Positions 61,320-64,000 of a stretch of 64,000 nucleotides of DNA are shown one piece after another. How positions within the stretch are numbered: the first letter of the stretch is position 1; every line of letters begins with the position of its first letter. The stretch lies in the NCBI GenBank assembly GCA_937927845.1, contig CALFXE010000200.1:62001-126000 (forward strand), read 5' to 3'. The translations under genes were made by a program, and so were the position numbers. Under the pieces are notes generated by a model. It had not been told where the DNA came from. It saw only the letters and a list, made by a program, of their open reading frames with translations, and did not search any database. The stretch is from an uncultured Paludibacter sp. (GTDB taxonomy: Bacteria; Bacteroidota; Bacteroidia; Bacteroidales; Paludibacteraceae).

Positions 61320-62357
61320 ATGGACAATCAGGATAACAGAATAGAGAGAGAACTCAGTCAATGGAAATTAAGAGAAGGAAGGCTTGAAAAGTTACTATCT
61401 TTCAGTCTATCTTCAAATAAGGCGCTTCTAAAGGAAAAGCTCATTTTTTTTGACAGAATTACTACAAGATATGCAAGTACCCTTAATCCGGATGAACGCT
61501 TTGCATTAAGAGCTTTAAAACATGAAAGAAGAGATATTGAGAGAAGATTATACCCAAATCCTCTGCTACGTCTTTTACGTCGCCCTTTAAGGGAAAAAAT
61601 TGTTGCTAATCAGGAGTCTCGTCAATTGGAAAACAATAGCCGCGAGTTACAACGAGAAATACAAAAAGCAGGCTTTGCCTACCTGACAAAAGATATTGAA
61701 AAGCAAATGAAGAGTGGTCAACCTCAATTTTCGGTGTCATCGTCACATTACATTAATGAAACAGAGAGCCTACAGCATCGGCTTTCTTTTGCTAAAGATT
61801 CAAGCGGAAACTATTGTTTTGAAGGATATAGCACTGCCCTGTATAATGAAAAAAAAACTGAAGAGAGTAGGCAACAGTTTTTTAAAACTGAAAACGGACT
61901 AGAAATCAACTCGATTGAGAGCTACAACCTTTTGTCAGGAAGAGCTGTAGAGAAGGACGGCAAATGGTTACAATTAAATTTTAATGACCGTGACCCTCAG
62001 GGAAATTATCGAATGAAAGAATTTCATTCCGATTTTGGATATCAGCTTGACAAGGTATTAGACGGATTGCCGATTAAGGAGAAACAGGATTACGACTTGA
62101 TTAGGAAGTTGAACGATAATTTGAAACAGGGAAATCGGGAGGTGGTGAGCTTTGTAAAGGATGGCAACTTGCATAAATTCTATTTAGAAGCCAATCCTCA
62201 ATATAAATCGGTGACAATTTATGATGAACATTCAAAGAAGGTTACTTTAAATGCTGCCCTCGGTAACAAAACCTCAGAAGGATTAAAAACTAGTCATAAA
62301 CTCAATGAACAGCAAAAAGAAGGTGCTGTGAAGCGTAATGGTGTGAAGCTTTCCTAA
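61320..62357 (+). CDS. ICE protein with shared C-terminal domain, copy 2 (345 aa)
   Basis: This is a paralogue of the 60125 gene over the C-terminal 200 residues: SVSSSHYINETESLQHRLSF, SYNLLSGRAVEKDGKWLQLN, FNDRDPQGNYRMKEFHSDFG and YQLDKVLDGLPIKE. The N-terminal 110 residues differ and are helical and basic (LRALKHERRDIERRLYPNPL). A role in DNA processing or packaging of the element is possible. It starts 31 bases after its paralogue. Confidence 0.75.
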   Translation: MDNQDNRIERELSQWKLREGRLEKLLSFSLSSNKALLKEKLIFFDRITTRYASTLNPDERFALRALKHERRDIERRLYPNPLLRLLRRPLREKIVANQESRQLENNSRELQREIQKAGFAYLTKDIEKQMKSGQPQFSVSSSHYINETESLQHRLSFAKDSSGNYCFEGYSTALYNEKKTEESRQQFFKTENGLEINSIESYNLLSGRAVEKDGKWLQLNFNDRDPQGNYRMKEFHSDFGYQLDKVLDGLPIKEKQDYDLIRKLNDNLKQGNREVVSFVKDGNLHKFYLEANPQYKSVTIYDEHSKKVTLNAALGNKTSEGLKTSHKLNEQQKEGAVKRNGVKLS

Positions 62358-62368
62358 ATCGATGTACT

Positions 62369-62653
62369 ATGAATGAAGTTAAACATTTATCGGATTTCTT
62401 TTCTGCCATAGAAAATGATGGGAGGATCAGTATTACCCATATCGGGATTTATGCTGCATTATTGCAATACAGGAAGTTGAAGGATTTTGTAAACCCTATT
62501 CAGGTTTTTAGCCATGAGATAATGAGAATTGCGAAAATATCCGCACAGACTACCTATCATAAATGTGTGAAGGATTTAAATGAGTACGGGTATATTAATT
62601 ATCAACCATCTTATAAGAATAACGTAGGTAGTAAAATTTATTTTAATGAATAG
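62369..62653 (+). CDS. Small winged-helix-like protein (94 aa), copy 1
   Basis: The protein reads VKHLSDFFSAIENDGRISIT, HIGIYAALLQYRKLKDF and AKISAQTTYHKCVKDLNEYG and ends YINYQPSYKNNVGSKIYF. The last two segments form a helix-turn-helix and wing similar to DNA-binding regulators. The same arrangement (TYHK...L...GYI.Y.PSY) recurs in the gene at 63043-63351, so the two are paralogues. They flank a third HTH gene. A role in excision or transfer control is likely. Confidence 0.65.
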   Translation: MNEVKHLSDFFSAIENDGRISITHIGIYAALLQYRKLKDFVNPIQVFSHEIMRIAKISAQTTYHKCVKDLNEYGYINYQPSYKNNVGSKIYFNE

Positions 62654-62764
62654 CCAATGCATCTTTTAAAAGAGACTAAGGGAGTAAGGTGTTTTCCAGA
62701 CTGGAGTCTGAAAATTAGCATAGTAGAAATATAGTAAACGGTCAAATATTGGAGGAGAAAGATT

Positions 62765-63046
62765 ATGGAGGGAGGATTAAACAAAGATGACCTAAGGCAA
62801 TTTGGATTAATGCTTAGGAATGAGATTAGCGAAATGCTAACTAAACGGGAGGCTACTGATCGTCCAGACCTACATCCGGGATGGATAAAAAGTAGGAAAG
62901 TCAGGGCTATGCTTGATATGTCTGCCGGAACATTACAGAGCTTAAGAATATCTGGAAAAGTTAGGCATAAAAAGGTGCTGGGTTCCTACTACTATAGTGA
63001 AGAGGATTTGAAATCGCTATTCGCTGAAAATGAGAACCGCAGATGA
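62765..63046 (+). CDS. Excisionase-like helix-turn-helix protein (93 aa)
   Basis: The core HPGWIKSRKVRAMLDMSAGT, LQSLRISGKVRHKKVLGSYY, YSEEDLKSLF is a MerR-type helix-turn-helix with the wing, typical of excisionases and small ICE regulators. The stop overlaps the next start by 4 bases (ATGA). Its position beside the integrase gene supports a role as recombination directionality factor or transfer regulator. Confidence 0.75.
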   Translation: MEGGLNKDDLRQFGLMLRNEISEMLTKREATDRPDLHPGWIKSRKVRAMLDMSAGTLQSLRISGKVRHKKVLGSYYYSEEDLKSLFAENENRR

Positions 63047-63351
63047 CTTTTGAACTATTACAAGCTTATCTTCGGCTATTCGAAAAGGATAAAAAGCTTA
63101 ATGTATGGCATCAGGCATTACTGAATGCGATCTTACATCTTGCATGTCTACAAAAGCAAAAGAAAGTTATCAGGGTTAGCAGGCGACGACTTATGGCTTT
63201 TTCCCATATTTCAACTTTGCCGACCTATCATAAATACTTTAAGGAGCTTCAAGATATGGGCTACATCGCTTATAGACCTTCATATCATCCTGGCTACAAA
63301 AGTGAGATTGAACTATTGATAAGCCCTAAGATCAGCATAAAAAAGGTATAA
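63043..63351 (+). CDS. Small winged-helix-like protein (102 aa), copy 2
   Basis: This is a paralogue of the 62369 gene in the C-terminal half: LMAFSHISTLPTYHKYFKEL, QDMGYIAYRPSYHPGYKSEI. The N-terminus differs (FELLQAYLRLFEKDKKLNVW). It is translationally coupled to the excisionase-like gene. It ends at a strong bidirectional terminator. Confidence 0.65.
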   Translation: MTFELLQAYLRLFEKDKKLNVWHQALLNAILHLACLQKQKKVIRVSRRRLMAFSHISTLPTYHKYFKELQDMGYIAYRPSYHPGYKSEIELLISPKISIKKV

Positions 63352-63396
63352 AATAAGCCCTCCCGTTTCAATAAAGCAGGAGGGCTTATTTTTTAA
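63350..63396. terminator. Bidirectional terminator between regulator and integrase
   Basis: A perfect 14-bp stem AAAATAAGCCCTCC (63350-63363) and GGAGGGCTTATTTT (63379-63392) has T-rich flanks on both strands and separates the convergent regulator and integrase genes. Confidence 0.88.
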
Positions 63397-63412
63397 GATT
63401 AGTCTTTAATAA

Positions 63413-64000
63413 TCAGCCCGTTCTTTCAAGTAACCTGTTGCGCAGAATCGACATTTGGGATTCGATATCCTTTAGTTCCGTAATATCGAAACTTGGAGAA
63501 TTCTCGGCACCGGTAATTTTACCTTCTATTTCTGTCAGTTCCATTTTCAGTCTTGCCAGCATTTGTATGGAATCTTCTTTGGGGTTTTCCAGAGCCGCCA
63601 GCTTTTGTTTAAGCTGCTTCATTTCAAGACCTATACTCAATTCCTCAGTAATCGCATATTCTTCGGTCTGGGATATATTGGCATGGCCTAGCATTTCTTT
63701 AACTATGTTAATAGGGACACCATTCTTTAGCGTTATGGTAGAGGCAAATGTTCGTCTGGCCTTATGTGTGTTTAATTGAAAATCAAAATCACATAAGGTT
63801 GCTATTTCTTTCAGATATTCATTGGTCTTTTGGTTTGACCTCACCGGCAGAACTGAATTTCTTTGAAGGCATAACGGATCGTTTTCATATTTTTTCATTA
63901 TCTCAATTGCCTTAGGTAATAATGGAATCTTGGTAGAAGCATCGGTCTTCTGACGGTTGGATATAATCCACCACTCTCCATCGATACCTCTTTGAATTTC
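63413..64000 (-). CDS. Tyrosine recombinase/integrase (5' part outside the window)
   Basis: The frame is open to the right edge; the visible part is about 195 codons. Catalytic features are HKARRTFAS (H-x-x-R), MLGHANISQTEEYA (the LGH-type second His, with the nucleophilic Tyr at the end of the segment), and a preceding EWWIISNRQKTDASTKIPLL strand pair with a Lys. This is the C-terminal half of a Bacteroidetes ICE integrase. The tail after the Tyr is an unusually long coiled-coil-like extension (EMKQLKQKLAALENPKEDSI and onward) of about 80 residues. Confidence 0.9.
   Translation of the reverse strand, partial: EIQRGIDGEWWIISNRQKTDASTKIPLLPKAIEIMKKYENDPLCLQRNSVLPVRSNQKTNEYLKEIATLCDFDFQLNTHKARRTFASTITLKNGVPINIVKEMLGHANISQTEEYAITEELSIGLEMKQLKQKLAALENPKEDSIQMLARLKMELTEIEGKITGAENSPSFDITELKDIESQMSILRNRLLERTG

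Noticed and set aside
1..64000. CRISPR arrays, tRNA or rRNA genes, and insertion sequences
   Set aside because: No regularly spaced repeats, no tRNA-like cloverleaf and no transposase were seen when reading the window. This is a reading by eye, not a computed scan.

Overview
The window is AT-rich DNA from a member of the Bacteroidota, most likely a Sphingobacteriaceae-type organism (Sphingobacterium, Pedobacter or a relative). The evidence is the Bacteroidetes-specific TraE-to-TraQ conjugation set, T9SS type A sorting domain, SusC/SusD pair with FecI/FecR regulation, and DUF6443/RHS, DUF4134, DUF4133, DUF1896, DUF3872 and DUF6520-like proteins. The genus is an inference from gene style, not a match. 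Almost the whole window reads as one integrative and conjugative element (ICE). Neither end is visible: a tyrosine integrase runs off the right edge and an ArdA-containing operon runs off the left edge.

Layout. (1) 1-1724, minus strand: an operon of small genes with an ArdA-type antirestriction protein, ending in a gene broken by frameshifts. (2) 1725-2217: a gene-free stretch holding a nested inverted-repeat structure. (3) 2218-14913, plus strand: a secreted polymorphic-toxin module. It has a T9SS-sorted repeat protein, a large YD/RHS-like protein, and an RHS protein with a C-terminal HNH nuclease. A DUF4265-type immunity gene abuts the toxin, followed by small orphan immunity-like genes (RraB-like, a second DUF4265, DUF6572-like and others). 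(4) 14925-19728, minus strand: the mobilisation block of coupling ATPase, HUH relaxase, relaxase accessory protein, a candidate oriT and a primase, followed by a truncated KAP-type ATPase. (5) 20412-21613, plus strand: a small membrane protein, TraO and TraQ. (6) 21874-26816: accessory genes including an unknown 686-residue membrane-anchored protein, small conserved proteins and a membrane LytTR regulator with helically phased TTCGGTA boxes just behind it. (7) 26885-38087: a TlpA-like thioredoxin, SusD, SusC, FecR and FecI locus. A 3 kb plus-strand islet separates fecI from fecR and carries a HEPN-like protein, a broken GIY-YIG nuclease and a PD-(D/E)XK-like protein. (8) 38367-40659: conserved ICE proteins and a RadC/JAB protein. 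(9) 41055-58979, plus strand: the main transfer operon (TraE, DUF1896, a giant methyltransferase-helicase, TraF, TraG, three TraI/TerB-like proteins, TraJ, K, L, M, N). (10) 59021-63351: a cytosine-5 DNA methyltransferase with a long protein-like second reading frame inside it, two paralogous ICE proteins, and three small regulators beside the integrase.

How the parts work together. MobA/MobB would nick and pilot DNA from oriT. The coupling protein hands it to a type IV secretion channel powered by TraG and built from TraE-TraQ. ArdA, the m5C methyltransferase and the methyltransferase-helicase would help the element survive restriction on entry. The primase would make the complementary strand. 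The RHS-HNH toxin with its immunity array, the SusCD/FecIR uptake locus and the nuclease-like cargo are accessory functions that could benefit the host or defend the element.

The most interesting signals are the apparent dual coding inside the methyltransferase gene, the phased TTCGGTA boxes beside the LytTR gene, two candidate structured RNAs, a candidate oriT, and the nuclease-like islet that splits fecI from fecR. No tRNA, rRNA, CRISPR array or insertion sequence was seen.
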